The position numbers and the translations under genes are program-made. The notes under the pieces were generated by a model. That model ran no database searches. It saw only the letters and a list, made by a program, of their open reading frames with translations, and was not told the origin of the DNA. 64,000 nt of DNA from Polaromonas glacialis (GTDB taxonomy: Bacteria > Pseudomonadota > Gammaproteobacteria > Burkholderiales > Burkholderiaceae_C), in the NCBI RefSeq assembly GCF_000709345.1, contig NZ_KL448323.1, positions 3,614,808-3,678,807 of the forward strand, in the 5' to 3' direction. Numbering within the stretch: position 1 is the stretch's first letter; each line of letters opens with the position of its first letter. Of the stretch, positions 7,791 to 16,566 are shown in pieces.

Positions 7791-8003
7791 GTGCGCGGCG
7801 AGGTGCTGCGCCTGGAAGGATGGGTGCAGGTCTCCCAGGTGCGCGCGCTGCATGCGCTGTGCGTGGCAGGCTGGGGCATCAGTCTGGGCGTGACGCAAGA
7901 CGACCGCCGCGCGCTGGCCGATGGCCGGCGGCTGCCCGTGCTGGCTCTTTACTTCGGCCATGTGGACGGCAGGGATGCGTCGCGCGCCGTCGATGGCGCC
8001 TGA
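7790..8003 (+). pseudogene. C-terminal fragment of a LysR-type regulator
   Basis: The plus strand here reads EGWVQVSQVRALHALCVAG, then WGISLGV, then ALADGRRLPVLALYFG. This matches the end of a LysR substrate-binding domain: a glycine-rich alanine/glycine helix followed by the L-x-x-G-R-L-x-x-V-L strand. No helix-turn-helix domain is present upstream. It joins, tail to head, the broken oxidoreductase at about 7785. LysR regulators often sit divergently from such reductases, so a deletion that fused the remains of an ancestral divergent pair is plausible. Confidence 0.45.
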
Positions 8004-8133
8004 CGAGCCCGGCCGGGGTCGCACTGGTGCCGGGTTTCAGGCGCTTTTCCTGTGCTTGCGCCACGGACACGCTACAGTAGCAGTGGTTAACTGCTGGACG
8101 CAGGAATTGCCCCGGCCAGCCAAGGAGGCGCAG

Positions 8134-8997
8134 ATGGAATCCCATCCCAATGGCAAGACCGCCTTTGTATTTGCCGGCGGCGGCAGCTTCGGCGCGGTGC
8201 AGGTCGGCATGCTGCATGCGCTGGTCGAATACGGCGTGCAGTCCGATTTGGTCATCGGCGCCTCGGTCGGCGCGATCAACGGCGCGTATTTCGCTGGCGA
8301 CCCGACGCTCGCCGGCATCGCGCGGCTGGAGCAGCTGTGGTGCGGGCTCAAGCGCAGCACGATTTTTCCGATGACCTTCAGCCGCATCGTCGGGCTGTTT
8401 TCGCGCTCGGCTTCGCTGGTCGATTCGGGTGGACTGCGCGAGTTGATCGCCCAACATTTGCCGTACAGCCTGCTGGAGCAGGCGGCGCTGCCGCTGCATG
8501 TCGTCGCTACCAGCCAGCTGAACGGCAAATCGGTCTGCCTGTCGTCCGGCCCGGCGGTCGATGCGATCCTTGCCAGCTGCGCGATTCCGGCGATTTTTCC
8601 GCCGGTGCGGCTCGAAGGCGAGTACCTGATCGACGGCGCCGTGGCCAGCAACACGCCGGTCACCACGGCGGTCGCGCTCGGCGCCCGCCGGCTGATCGTG
8701 TTGCCGACCGGCTATGCCTGCGCCTTGACCGAGCCGCCACTCAGCGCCATCGCCAGCGCGCTGCATGCGCTGAACATGGTGATCGCGCATCAGCTGGTGC
8801 AAGACCTGGAGTTGATGGCGGACCGGGCCGAGGTGCTGACGGTGCCGCCGCTGTGTCCGCTGACGGCGTCGGCCTACGACTTTTCGCGCGCGCATGAACT
8901 GATCGAGCGGGCCAGGCAAAACACCTGCCACTGGCTGGAGGAGGGCGGCCTGCAGCAGCACGGCATTCCCGGCGCGCTGCGGCCGCATGCGCACTAA
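8134..8997 (+). CDS. Patatin-like phospholipase family protein
   Basis: A 287-residue serine acyl hydrolase of the patatin fold. The oxyanion-hole glycine motif is FAGGGSFGAVQVG, the nucleophile elbow GxSxG is IGASVGAING (Ser near residue 45), and the catalytic Asp is in YLIDGAVASNTP (D-G-A). No signal peptide is seen, so it is probably cytoplasmic or membrane-associated. A good Shine-Dalgarno AAGGAGG at 8121-8127 sets the ATG at 8134. It stands alone, convergent with the EamA gene that ends 6 bp after its stop. Substrate is unknown; related proteins act on phospholipids or polyhydroxyalkanoate granules. Confidence 0.88.
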   Translation: MESHPNGKTAFVFAGGGSFGAVQVGMLHALVEYGVQSDLVIGASVGAINGAYFAGDPTLAGIARLEQLWCGLKRSTIFPMTFSRIVGLFSRSASLVDSGGLRELIAQHLPYSLLEQAALPLHVVATSQLNGKSVCLSSGPAVDAILASCAIPAIFPPVRLEGEYLIDGAVASNTPVTTAVALGARRLIVLPTGYACALTEPPLSAIASALHALNMVIAHQLVQDLELMADRAEVLTVPPLCPLTASAYDFSRAHELIERARQNTCHWLEEGGLQQHGIPGALRPHAH

Positions 8998-9003
8998 AGC
9001 TGC

Positions 9004-10044
9004 TTATAAGACCGCAGCAGAGCGTTTCATCCGCCCGCCGAGCATCACGCAGGCCAGCGCCGCCACCAGCAGCGCAATGCCGGCCCACTGCCAGGGCGTG
9101 ACCGTCTCGCCCAGCACGCCCATGCCGGCGGCCAGGCCGACCACCGGCACGCCCAGGCCGAACGGCGAGACGCGATTGGCCGGGTGGCGCTTGAGCAGGC
9201 CGGTCCACAGGCTGTAGCCGATCACCGTGGCCACCCAGCCGAGGTAGGCAATCGACAGCCAGCTGGTCCAGCCCGCGTCCAGCCACTGCCAGCGCACGGC
9301 CGGGTCGTCAAACAGCCATGACAGCGCCATGAAGGGCAGGATGGCGGCCGCGCCGCTCCAGACCACGAAGGCAATCGGCGAGTAGTGGCTGGAGACTTTT
9401 TGCAACTGCCGCGCCACGATGTTCGACGCCGCCCACATGGCTGCGGCGCACAGCGTCAGCGCAAAGCCGGCCACCGTGGTGCCGCTGGCCGCGCCGGGGC
9501 TGGCATAGTTGGTGCCAAAGCAGGCCAGGCCCAGCGCCGCCAGCACCATGCCCGCCTGCAGTGGCCGGCTGGCGCGCTCCTGCAGCAAGATAAAACCAAA
9601 CAGCGCGGTAAAAAACACTTGCGTCTGCAGCAGCACCGACGCCAGCGCCGCCGTCATGCCGATCTTCAGGGCGATGAACAGGATGCCGAACTGCCCGACC
9701 CCCTGGAACAGCCCGTACAGCACCACCCATTTCCACGGCACCTGCGGCGGCCGGATGAACAGCGCCAGCGGCAGAAAAGCAAAGGTGAACCGGGCGGCGC
9801 CCAGCTGAAACGGCGTGAAGTCGCGCAGGGCGAACTTCATCGCGACGAAGTTCACTCCCCAGACCAGCACCACGACCAGTGCGGCCGCCAGTTCGCGGCC
9901 GCTCAGGCGCGCGGCGCTCAAGGCTGACCGCCGCAGCGGGTTGCAGCAGGCATGAAGACGCGCGGAGGCAGGGGGCAGAAGGGCATGGTGGGAACGGGAA
10001 TGGAGGTCTGCAAGGGCGTGTGGGAAGGGCGGCATGCAAGCCAA
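9004..10044 (-). CDS. EamA/DMT-family transporter (probable metabolite or amino-acid exporter)
   Basis: An inner-membrane protein with about ten hydrophobic segments arranged as two EamA repeats. The first repeat starts LAAALVVVLVWGVNFVAMKFA and the second ends with the conserved tail GVLGETVTPWQWAGIALLVAA. Such proteins export amino acids or related metabolites. The start is uncertain. The frame opens at ATG 10044 with about 40 polar, Pro/Ser-rich residues not typical of the family; a TTG at 9921 would give a normal N-terminus but lacks a clear Shine-Dalgarno. It converges on the patatin gene. Confidence 0.82.
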   Translation of the reverse strand: MACMPPFPHALADLHSRSHHALLPPASARLHACCNPLRRSALSAARLSGRELAAALVVVLVWGVNFVAMKFALRDFTPFQLGAARFTFAFLPLALFIRPPQVPWKWVVLYGLFQGVGQFGILFIALKIGMTAALASVLLQTQVFFTALFGFILLQERASRPLQAGMVLAALGLACFGTNYASPGAASGTTVAGFALTLCAAAMWAASNIVARQLQKVSSHYSPIAFVVWSGAAAILPFMALSWLFDDPAVRWQWLDAGWTSWLSIAYLGWVATVIGYSLWTGLLKRHPANRVSPFGLGVPVVGLAAGMGVLGETVTPWQWAGIALLVAALACVMLGGRMKRSAAVL

Positions 10045-10201
10045 TGGGCCTCTGGATTATTACTCACCTGCGGCTTTTGGCCCCAGGGCAGCGCTCGCCT
10101 GGCCTGGCCACTGCTCCATTTCCTTTCCAGCGCGGGCGCAACCCAAGGTCTGCCGCATGGAAATCTGCGCCGGAACACCGGAAAAATGCGGCGAATCTGC
10201 T

Positions 10202-10216
10202 AACCTTTTAAAGGTT
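10202..10216. promoter_or_regulatory. Short palindrome upstream of the DUF883 gene
   Basis: A perfect 7+1+7 palindrome, AACCTTT-T-AAAGGTT, lies 27 bp before the ATG at 10243. The half AAAGGTTCA recurs as a direct repeat at 10230-10238. The site could be an operator or a weak mRNA hairpin near the ribosome-binding region. There is no further evidence. The rest of 10045-10242 shows nothing I recognise. Confidence 0.3.
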
Positions 10217-10242
10217 CAGTTATTTTTTTGAAAGGTTCATTC

Positions 10243-10566
10243 ATGTCCCATGACAGCCCCACCCTGGTTCAGACACAGGAACGACTGGTTTCCGCCATTC
10301 GTTCGGAAATATCCGACGCCGAAGAGACCTTGTCGGCCACGGCGGACCAGGCGGGAGAAAAAATGGCCAGGCTGCGCAGCCGCGTCGAGAACCGCCTGCG
10401 CGAAGCCAAGTTCCGCCTGATCGATGCCGAGGAAGCGCTGCTTGCCCGCACCCGCGAGGCCGCCCATGCCGCCGACCACTATGTGCATGAGTCGCCATGG
10501 ACCTCCATCGGCGTGGCGGCAGGCGTCGGCGTGGTGGTCGGCCTGCTGCTGGGCCGGCGCCTGTAA
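10243..10566 (+). CDS. DUF883 family (ElaB/YqjD-like) membrane-anchored protein
   Basis: A 107-residue protein with a long amphipathic, charged alpha-helical region (residues 1-80, coiled-coil-like with many Glu, Arg and Ala) and one C-terminal membrane helix, IGVAAGVGVVVGLLLGRRL. The preceding HESPWTSIG motif is characteristic of ElaB/YqjD/YgaM proteins, tail-anchored inner-membrane proteins reported to bind ribosomes in stationary phase. I chose ATG 10243; an upstream TTG at 10228 is in frame. It is monocistronic and followed by a strong hairpin terminator at 10636. Confidence 0.85.
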   Translation: MSHDSPTLVQTQERLVSAIRSEISDAEETLSATADQAGEKMARLRSRVENRLREAKFRLIDAEEALLARTREAAHAADHYVHESPWTSIGVAAGVGVVVGLLLGRRL

Positions 10567-10635
10567 ACAAAAAAAACGGCGGCGCCCTGGCCGCCTGCCG
10601 GCCCTTCGCTATGGGCTGGCGTCGGGAAAATAGTG

Positions 10636-10672
10636 AAGGCCTGTTGCGCATGGCGGCAGGCCTTCTGTTTTT
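10636..10672 (+). terminator. Rho-independent terminator after the DUF883 gene
   Basis: Inverted repeat AAGGCCTG (10636-10643) and CAGGCCTT (10657-10664) with a 13-nt loop, followed by CTGTTTTT. It lies 70 bp downstream of the DUF883 stop codon. Confidence 0.75.
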
Positions 10673-10738
10673 CAGCCCAGCCAGGTGTGCTGCGCCAATG
10701 CGGGTCTTCGGTGCCTGAAAGAACCAGCGCCCGGACTG

Positions 10739-10804
10739 GAAATTTCAGTAAATAATGCCTGTAGCGCTTTCTGGCTATGCGCAAGCCGCTATTGAATCAG
10801 GAGC
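10739..10804 (-). repeat. Dispersed 22-codon palindromic element, copy C
   Basis: On the minus strand this reads GCTCCTGATTCAATAGCGGC, then TTGCGCATAG and AAGCGCTACAGGC, matching the family core. The family frame is interrupted here by TAG at codon 10 and TGA at codon 20. It lies in the gap between the DUF883 terminator and the 3' end of the ABC transporter operon. Confidence 0.6.
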
Positions 10805-10839
10805 ATTAAACACTGCTCTTGTGTGCGCGCACTGCCGGT

Positions 10840-11649
10840 TCAGGCCGTCCCGGACACCCGCCGGAAGCCCGCCGACGCCTGCATCAAACTCAAGGTGTAG
10901 GGCTGCGCCACGCGGCGGGCCACCAGGTCGCTGGACGCCAAAACTTCCACCGTCTGGCCGCGCTGCATCACCATCAGCCGCTCGCACAAATGCGTGACCA
11001 CCGCCAGGTCGTGGCTGACCATGATGAAGGTCAGGTTGCGACGCCGCCGCAGGTCTTCGAGCAGGTTCAGCACCTCGGCCTGCACCGATGCGTCGAGCGC
11101 GGACGTGGGTTCGTCGAGCAGCAGGATCTGCGGCTCAAGGATCAGGGCGCGCGCAATCGCGATGCGCTGGCGTTGCCCGCCCGAGAGCTGGTGCGGGTAG
11201 CGGAACCTGAAGCCCTGTCCGAGTCCGACTTCATCAAGCGCGCGTTCGATGCGCGTTTCGGCGTCTGCAATGCCGTGGATGGCCAGCGGCTCGGCCAGCA
11301 GCCGGTCCACCGTCTGCCGGGGATGTAGCGAGCCGTAGGGGTCCTGGAACACCATCTGCACGCGGCGCCGGAAGGCCTTGCTGCCGGGCGTGGGACTTTC
11401 AGCGCCGCCAACAAGTTGCACCGTGCCCGATTCCTTGGGCGCCAGGCCGCAGAGGGCGCGCAGCACCGTCGATTTGCCCGAACCCGATTCGCCGACGATG
11501 CCGAAGCTTTCGCCCGGTGCGACGGAAAACGAGGTGTTGGCCACGGCCACGAAGCCGTCATAGACGACACGCATGCCGCTGACTTCCAGCCCCAGCGCCG
11601 GGCTTGCGCCTGAAGCCTTCAGGCCGGCTGCGCTGATCACACTGTTCAT
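10840..11649 (-). CDS. Peptide/nickel-type ABC transporter ATP-binding protein (OppF/DppF-like)
   Basis: The second ATPase of a peptide-class (PepT) importer, working at the cytoplasmic face with the partner encoded just upstream. Walker A is GESGSGKST, the Q-loop is in MVFQDPYGSLHPR, the ABC signature is LSGGQRQRIAIARAL and Walker B is ILLLDEPTSALD, followed by SHDLAVV. I start at ATG 11649, where it overlaps the upstream ATPase stop (ATGA); the longer open frame above is not homologous in character. It is the last gene of a five-gene operon transcribed leftward. Its C-terminal tail is shorter than the usual OppF oligopeptide-binding extension. Confidence 0.9.
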   Translation of the reverse strand: MNSVISAAGLKASGASPALGLEVSGMRVVYDGFVAVANTSFSVAPGESFGIVGESGSGKSTVLRALCGLAPKESGTVQLVGGAESPTPGSKAFRRRVQMVFQDPYGSLHPRQTVDRLLAEPLAIHGIADAETRIERALDEVGLGQGFRFRYPHQLSGGQRQRIAIARALILEPQILLLDEPTSALDASVQAEVLNLLEDLRRRRNLTFIMVSHDLAVVTHLCERLMVMQRGQTVEVLASSDLVARRVAQPYTLSLMQASAGFRRVSGTA

Positions 11650-12488
11650 AACGCCCACTCCGGCCGGCGGTCCAGCGTCGCCAGCGGGTGCGTGGACGCG
11701 CCCAGTTGCGGCAAACAAGCCATCAGGCCGCGCGTGTACGGATGTTTTGCCTGCGCCAGCCCACCCGCCGCCAGTTCCTCGACCACCCGGCCGGCGTACA
11801 TCACCAGAATCCGGTCGCAAAACGAGGACACCAGCCGCAAATCGTGCGACACCAGTATCAGGCCCATCCCGTGCTCGGCCACCAGCGCGTCGAGGATGGA
11901 CAGCACCTGCAATTGCACTGTCACGTCCAGCGCCGAAGTCGGCTCGTCGGCGATCAGGATATCCGGCTCGGCAATCAGCATCATCGCAATCATCGCCCGC
12001 TGGCCCATGCCGCCCGAGACTTCGTGTGGGTAGAGCTTGTAAACCCGCGCCGGGTCGTCGATGCGCACCGATTCGAGCGCCGCCAGCGCGCGTTTTTTCG
12101 CCTCGCTGCCGGAGATGCGGGTGTGCGCCTGCAGCGTCTCGACGATCTGCGCGCCAATCGTCATCACCGGGTTGAGCGAGAACTTTGGGTCCTGCAGCAC
12201 CATGGCGATGCGCCCGCCGCGCAGGGCGCGCCGCTGTTTTGGTGGGCAGTGCAGCAAATCGACGCCGCCGAATTCGAGCCGCCTGGCGGTGACAACGCCT
12301 TCGGGCGCGGTCAGGCCGAGGATGGCGCGGCCGGTCTGCGACTTGCCCGAACCCGATTCGCCGACGATGCCCAGCCGCTCACGGCCTAGCGTGAACGACA
12401 CGCCGCGCACGGCTTCGACCATGCCGCCGTCGCGGTTGGGAAAGGCGACGCGCAGGTCTTCGACGACCAGCAAAGGCGATGGATTCAT
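11646..12488 (-). CDS. Peptide/nickel-type ABC transporter ATP-binding protein (OppD/DppD-like)
   Basis: The first ATPase of the same importer. Walker A is GESGSGKSQT, the Q-loop is MVLQDPKFSLNPVM, the signature is VSGGMGQRAMIAMML (a PepT-type variant with GMGQR) and Walker B is ILIADEPTSALD with SHDLRLVSSFCD. The C-terminus HPYTRGLMACLP is the usual oligopeptide/dipeptide transporter tail (oligo_HPY domain). ATG 12488 overlaps the stop of the permease gene by the ATGA arrangement. The substrate cannot be told from the ATPase; see the binding protein at 14511. Confidence 0.92.
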   Translation of the reverse strand: MNPSPLLVVEDLRVAFPNRDGGMVEAVRGVSFTLGRERLGIVGESGSGKSQTGRAILGLTAPEGVVTARRLEFGGVDLLHCPPKQRRALRGGRIAMVLQDPKFSLNPVMTIGAQIVETLQAHTRISGSEAKKRALAALESVRIDDPARVYKLYPHEVSGGMGQRAMIAMMLIAEPDILIADEPTSALDVTVQLQVLSILDALVAEHGMGLILVSHDLRLVSSFCDRILVMYAGRVVEELAAGGLAQAKHPYTRGLMACLPQLGASTHPLATLDRRPEWAL

Positions 12489-13411
12489 TTGACCCCCTTC
12501 GGGTCCAGCGCATCGCGCAGCCCATCACCGAGCAGATTGAACGCCAGGCTGACAACAAAAATTGCCGCACCGGGCGCAGCCGCCACCCACCACTGGTCCA
12601 GTACATACAGCCGCCCGTTGGCAATCATCGCGCCCCATTCGGGCATGGGCGGCTGCGCGCCCAGGCCGAGAAAGCCCAGCCCGGCGGCCGTCAAAATGAT
12701 GCCCGCCATGTCCAACGTCACACGGACAATCACCGACGACAGGCACAGCGGCATGACGTGGCGCAGCACGATGCGCCACGGCGAGGCGCCCAGCAATTGC
12801 ACGGCGGCGATGTAGTCGGTCTGGCGGATGCTCAAGGTCTCGGCCCGCGCCATGCGCGCATACGGCGGCCAGGAGGTGATGGCAATGGCGATCACCGCGT
12901 TCTCGATGCCGGGGCCGAGCGCGGCGACAAACGCCAGCGCCAAAATCAGACGCGGAAACGCCAGAAAAATGTCGGTGATGCGCATCAGCGCCGCATCGAC
13001 CAGCCCGCCCGCGTAACCCGCCACGGTGCCGACCACCAGCCCGATGGGCGCGGCCAGCACGGCGACCAGGACCACGACGAACAGCGTGATGCGCGAGCCG
13101 TGGATCAGCCGCGACAGGATGTCGCGTCCCTGGTCGTCGGTGCCGAACCAGTGCGCCCAAGACGGTGCCAGGAGCCGCGTGGTGCGCAGGTCGCCGATAT
13201 AGGCCGAGTAGGGCGCCAGCAGGTCGGCAAAAATCGCCACCAGAATCAGCGCCAGCACGATGAACAGCCCCAGCATGGCCAGCCGGTTGCGCGCAAACGT
13301 GCGGCAGCCGCCGTAAGCGCGGCCCAGCGCGGCCTGCCGTCGCGACAGCGGCCGGTCCGACATCAGCCAATCGTGCAGGCTTTCGCGTTTTAAAAGCGTC
13401 GAATCCATCAT
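12485..13411 (-). CDS. Peptide-type ABC transporter permease (DppC-like)
   Basis: An inner-membrane permease of the binding-protein-dependent type. The N-terminus carries the DppC/OppC-specific first helix (LAMLGLFIVLALILVAIFADL) and the motif HWFGTDDQGRDILSRLIHGSR, diagnostic of C-type peptide permeases. The EAA loop, which contacts the ATPases, reads RAETLSIRQTDYIAAVQLLG. Five to six transmembrane helices are visible. Two ATGs are adjacent at 13411 and 13408; the first overlaps the stop of the upstream permease. It pairs with the DppB-like protein to form the channel. Confidence 0.92.
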   Translation of the reverse strand: MMDSTLLKRESLHDWLMSDRPLSRRQAALGRAYGGCRTFARNRLAMLGLFIVLALILVAIFADLLAPYSAYIGDLRTTRLLAPSWAHWFGTDDQGRDILSRLIHGSRITLFVVVLVAVLAAPIGLVVGTVAGYAGGLVDAALMRITDIFLAFPRLILALAFVAALGPGIENAVIAIAITSWPPYARMARAETLSIRQTDYIAAVQLLGASPWRIVLRHVMPLCLSSVIVRVTLDMAGIILTAAGLGFLGLGAQPPMPEWGAMIANGRLYVLDQWWVAAAPGAAIFVVSLAFNLLGDGLRDALDPKGVK

Positions 13412-14493
13412 CGCGTGCGCGTCCTCGGGTCCAGCAGGGTATAGAGCAGGTCGGACAGCAAATTGAGGCCGATGAAGACCGAGCCGACGACGATGGTGCC
13501 GCCCAGCACCGCGTTCATGTCGGCGTTTTGCAGCGAGTTGGTGATGTACAGGCCCAGCCCCGGCCAGGCAAACACGGTTTCGGTCAGCACCGAGCCTTCG
13601 AGCAGCCCGGCGTACGACAGCGCAATCACCGTGACCAGCGGCACCATGGCATTGCGCAGCGCATGGCGCCAGATGATGCGCGCCTCCGACAGGCCCTTGG
13701 CGCGCGCGGCAATCACGTATTCCTGCGCCAGTTCATTGAGCATGAACGAGCGCGTCATGCGGCTGATGTAGGCCATGGAAAAGTAGCCCAGCAGCGACGC
13801 CGGCAGGATCAGGTGCGACAGCGCATTGCCAAAGGCCTCCCATTCGCCGGCCATCGCGGTATCGAGCAACAGCAGGCCGGTGACCGGCGTCAGCGTGAAT
13901 TCATAGGCCACGTCGATGCGCCCCGGCCCGCCGACCCAGCCGAGCCTGGCGTAAAACACCAGCAGCGCCATCAGCCCGAGCCAGAAGATCGGCACCGAAT
14001 AGCCGACCAGCCCGATGATGCGCACCACCTGATCGACCCATTTGCCGCGCCGCACCGCCGCCCACACACCCAGCGGCACGCCGAAACCCGCGCCGAAGAG
14101 AATCCCCAGGCTGGCCAGCTCCATCGTCGCCGGAAAGGCGCGGCGGATGTCCTGCATCACCGGGTTGGCGGTCAGCACCGACGTGCCGAAGTCGCCGCTC
14201 AGCACCTTGCGCAGGTAGATGTAGAACTGCGTGTACAGCGGCTTGTTCAGCCCCATTTCCTCGCGCACCCGCGCCACCACATGCGGCGGCGCGTTGTCGC
14301 CGACCATGGCCAGCACCGGATCGACCGGAATCACCCGCCCGATGAAGAAGGTGACTGCGAGCAGGCCCAGGTAGGTCAGCAAAATCACCACCAGGAAACG
14401 CCCGAGGGCGTTCAGCCGGCGCGCATGGCGGGAGGGCCGGGCAGCCGCCAGCAGCGGCGCCGGACTAAGGGCGAGGGGATCGGGAACTGCCAA
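13408..14493 (-). CDS. Peptide-type ABC transporter permease (DppB-like)
   Basis: The partner permease of the same importer. After a first membrane helix (RFLVVILLTYLGLLAVTFFIG) it has the typical B-type periplasmic loop RVREEMGLNKPLYTQFYIYL and LSGDFGTSVLT. The EAA motif is LNELAQEYVIAARAKGLSEA, near the C-terminus with ALRNAMVPLVTV. At 361 residues it is slightly longer than E. coli DppB because of about 25 extra N-terminal residues; a later start is possible. It follows the substrate-binding protein gene by 17 bp. Confidence 0.92.
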   Translation of the reverse strand: MAVPDPLALSPAPLLAAARPSRHARRLNALGRFLVVILLTYLGLLAVTFFIGRVIPVDPVLAMVGDNAPPHVVARVREEMGLNKPLYTQFYIYLRKVLSGDFGTSVLTANPVMQDIRRAFPATMELASLGILFGAGFGVPLGVWAAVRRGKWVDQVVRIIGLVGYSVPIFWLGLMALLVFYARLGWVGGPGRIDVAYEFTLTPVTGLLLLDTAMAGEWEAFGNALSHLILPASLLGYFSMAYISRMTRSFMLNELAQEYVIAARAKGLSEARIIWRHALRNAMVPLVTVIALSYAGLLEGSVLTETVFAWPGLGLYITNSLQNADMNAVLGGTIVVGSVFIGLNLLSDLLYTLLDPRTRTR

Positions 14494-14510
14494 GACGGGT
14501 GACCTGTTCG

Positions 14511-16142
14511 TTAGCGCTTGGCTACCTTGAACATGTAGTTGGTGTCAAACGTCGGGCCGAGTTTCAGGCCATCGACATTGCTGCGGTAGGCGGCCACCTC
14601 GGTCTGCTGGTAGAGCATGACGAAGGGGCTGGTCTTGCGGAATTCGGCCTGCAGTTCCTCGTACATCGCCTTGCGCTTGCCCGCGTCGCGCTCCAGTACG
14701 GCGGCGTCCGATTTTTTCGTCAGTTCGGGAATCGCCCAGGCGTTGCGCCACGACAGCGGCTTGGCCTTGGCGTCGTCGGCGTTGTCGGGGTTGCGCGTGA
14801 AGGTGTCGGCGTTCGAGTGCGGATCCCAGTAGTCGGAACCCCACTGGCCGATGTACATGTCGTGGGTGCGGCCCCGGTACTTGGTCAGCACCTGCTTGCC
14901 GTCGCCGGGAATGATCTCGATGTCGATGCCGGCCTGCTTGGCGGTCTGCTGGAAGGCCTCGGTGATGCCCTGCACCGGCTGGATGGTGCGCATGTCGATC
15001 GTCACCTTGAAGCCGCCCGGCAGGCCGGCCTTGGCCAGCAGCGCCTTGGCCTTGGCCACGTCGAGCTTGTACGGCGTTTCCTTGCTCGCGCCGAGCAGGC
15101 CGATGGGCAGGAAGTTCTGGTGAACGACGCCGATGTTCTTGATCAGCGTGTCGCCGATGGCCGAATAATCAACCAGCCATTTGAGCGCCTCGCGCACCTC
15201 GGGCTTGGCCAGGTTCGGGTTCTTCTGGTTCAGGCTGATGTAGTACACCGTGCCCTTGGGCGCCGAAGTGAGCTTGATGTCCTTGTTGGTCGAGAGGGCC
15301 GCGATGTCCTGCGGGCTCAGGTTGCGGGCAATGTCGATGTCGCCTTTTTCCAGCATCAGGCGCTGCGTGGCGGCTTCCTTCACATGGCGGTAGATCACGC
15401 GGGCCAGCGCCGGCTTGGGGCCGTAGTAGTTGTCATTGCGCTCCAGCGCGACGATTTCGTTCGCCCGCCACTCGCGCAGCTTCATCGGGCCGGAGCCGGC
15501 GTAATTGGTCTTGAGCCAGGCGTAGCCCCAGTCGCCGTTCTGCTCCTTGGACATCACCAGCTTCTTGTCCACGATGGCGCCGATGTTGGCGGTCAGGCAG
15601 TTGAGTACGAAGGTCGGCGCATACGCCTTGTCGGTTTCCATTGTCAGCGTGAGCGGGCCGGTGGCCTTGATCTTGTCCTTGACGTTGTCCTTGGTGAAGC
15701 CGAACTGCGTCAGGATGAAGGCCGGCGACTTGTCCAGGCTCACCGCCCGGTGCAGCGAGTAAATCACTTCCTCGGCGGTCAGCGCGTTGCCCGAGGCAAA
15801 CTTCAGCCCCGGTTTCAACTCGAAGGTATAGGTCTTGCCGTCGGGCGACACCGTCCACGATTTCGCCACGTCGCCGATCAGCCTGGACGGGTCGTTCACG
15901 TCGAGCCGCACCAGCCGGTCGTAGGTGTTGCCCATGACTTCGCCGGCCGACAGCTCGAAGGCCTCGGCCGGGTCCATGGTGATGATGTCGTCGAAACCGA
16001 AGGCGATCACCAGCGTGTCCTTGGGCGTTGCCGCCAGCGCCCCCGCGCTGTGGCACAGCAGGAAAGCCGCCGTGGCTGTGGCGCACAGCACGCGGCGGGA
16101 AAGCGATGGTGAGGACGCAGAAGGGAAAGTCAGTGTTGCCAA
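14511..16142 (-). CDS. Periplasmic substrate-binding protein, family 5 (peptide/nickel type)
   Basis: First gene of the importer operon. It binds the solute in the periplasm and hands it to the two permeases. I start at TTG 16142 because it is preceded, after 7 bp, by the Shine-Dalgarno AAAGGA (16155-16150) and directly gives a signal peptide with SLSRRVLCATATAAFLLC and cleavage near ALA. The family-5 signature is seen in DPAEAFELSAGEVMGNTYD, LKPGLKFASGNALTAEEV and the C-terminal IGQWGSDYWDPHSNAD. At about 543 residues it is a typical length. The family covers peptides, nickel, glutathione and other solutes; I cannot assign the ligand. Confidence 0.9.
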   Translation of the reverse strand: MATLTFPSASSPSLSRRVLCATATAAFLLCHSAGALAATPKDTLVIAFGFDDIITMDPAEAFELSAGEVMGNTYDRLVRLDVNDPSRLIGDVAKSWTVSPDGKTYTFELKPGLKFASGNALTAEEVIYSLHRAVSLDKSPAFILTQFGFTKDNVKDKIKATGPLTLTMETDKAYAPTFVLNCLTANIGAIVDKKLVMSKEQNGDWGYAWLKTNYAGSGPMKLREWRANEIVALERNDNYYGPKPALARVIYRHVKEAATQRLMLEKGDIDIARNLSPQDIAALSTNKDIKLTSAPKGTVYYISLNQKNPNLAKPEVREALKWLVDYSAIGDTLIKNIGVVHQNFLPIGLLGASKETPYKLDVAKAKALLAKAGLPGGFKVTIDMRTIQPVQGITEAFQQTAKQAGIDIEIIPGDGKQVLTKYRGRTHDMYIGQWGSDYWDPHSNADTFTRNPDNADDAKAKPLSWRNAWAIPELTKKSDAAVLERDAGKRKAMYEELQAEFRKTSPFVMLYQQTEVAAYRSNVDGLKLGPTFDTNYMFKVAKR

Positions 16143-16351
16143 GATGAATTCCTTTGAAAGGGTCTGTGCGAATGGGCCTGATGGTCTTGCATGCATGAAG
16201 CATGCCCATGCACGCTGTTCATTCTGCCGCTTTTGCGGGGGCTGCACGCAATGAATTTGCCTTGTGCCAGCGTTGCCTCAAGACGTGCTGGCCCGGGTTT
16301 GCATCGCGTGGCGGCTATCGGGTGATGCGGGATTATGAACGCTGCGTTGTC

Positions 16352-16417
16352 GCTATTAAAAAAATAGCTGACTTTGCATGCTGGACATGCGCAAACGCCT
16401 TGAAAACTTATAAATCT
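16352..16417 (+). repeat. Dispersed 22-codon palindromic element, copy E
   Basis: Starts GCTATTAAAAAAATAGCTGA, then TTTGCATGC, then ACATGCGCAAACGCC. All 22 codons of the family frame are open. It lies in the 424-bp gap between the ABC operon start and the second EamA gene. Its first half is nearly identical to copy F at 36241. Confidence 0.75.
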
Positions 16418-16441
16418 CGGTCCACGGCCCGCTTGAAAGGC

Positions 16442-16525
16442 CGTCATTGCCGCGCAGGCGGGAATCCAGGCGCACGTGAGCGTTCAGCCCTCGTTGCTGG
16501 TTCCCCGCCTTCGCGGGGATGACGC
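16442..16525. repeat. REP-like pair of inverted 28-bp sequences
   Basis: Two imperfect inverted copies face each other at 16442-16469 and 16498-16525. The outer ends are CGTCATTGCCGCG and CGCGGGGATGACG, and each half has its own short GCxGGCGGG stem. The arrangement resembles BIME/REP units, which stabilise mRNA ends or bind nucleoid proteins. It lies between the EamA gene (3' side) and the ABC operon promoter region. Confidence 0.65.
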
Positions 16526-16566
16526 TCACAGCGAAGGACGGGTTACAAATTTCCCGCCGAACGGCG

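Noticed and set aside
8996..9030. Possible tenth copy of the 22-codon element (GCTGCTTATAAGACC..)
   Set aside because: Only the AGCTGCTTAT core matches; the palindromic partner and the AAAAGGC block are missing.
10570..10595. GGCGGC-GCCCTG-GCCGCC hairpin as terminator of the DUF883 gene
   Set aside because: It has A residues upstream but no T tract downstream; the hairpin at 10636 with CTGTTTTT is the better candidate.
14499..16112. Long plus-strand frame opposite the ABC substrate-binding protein
   Set aside because: The minus strand encodes a complete family-5 binding protein with signal peptide and ribosome-binding site.
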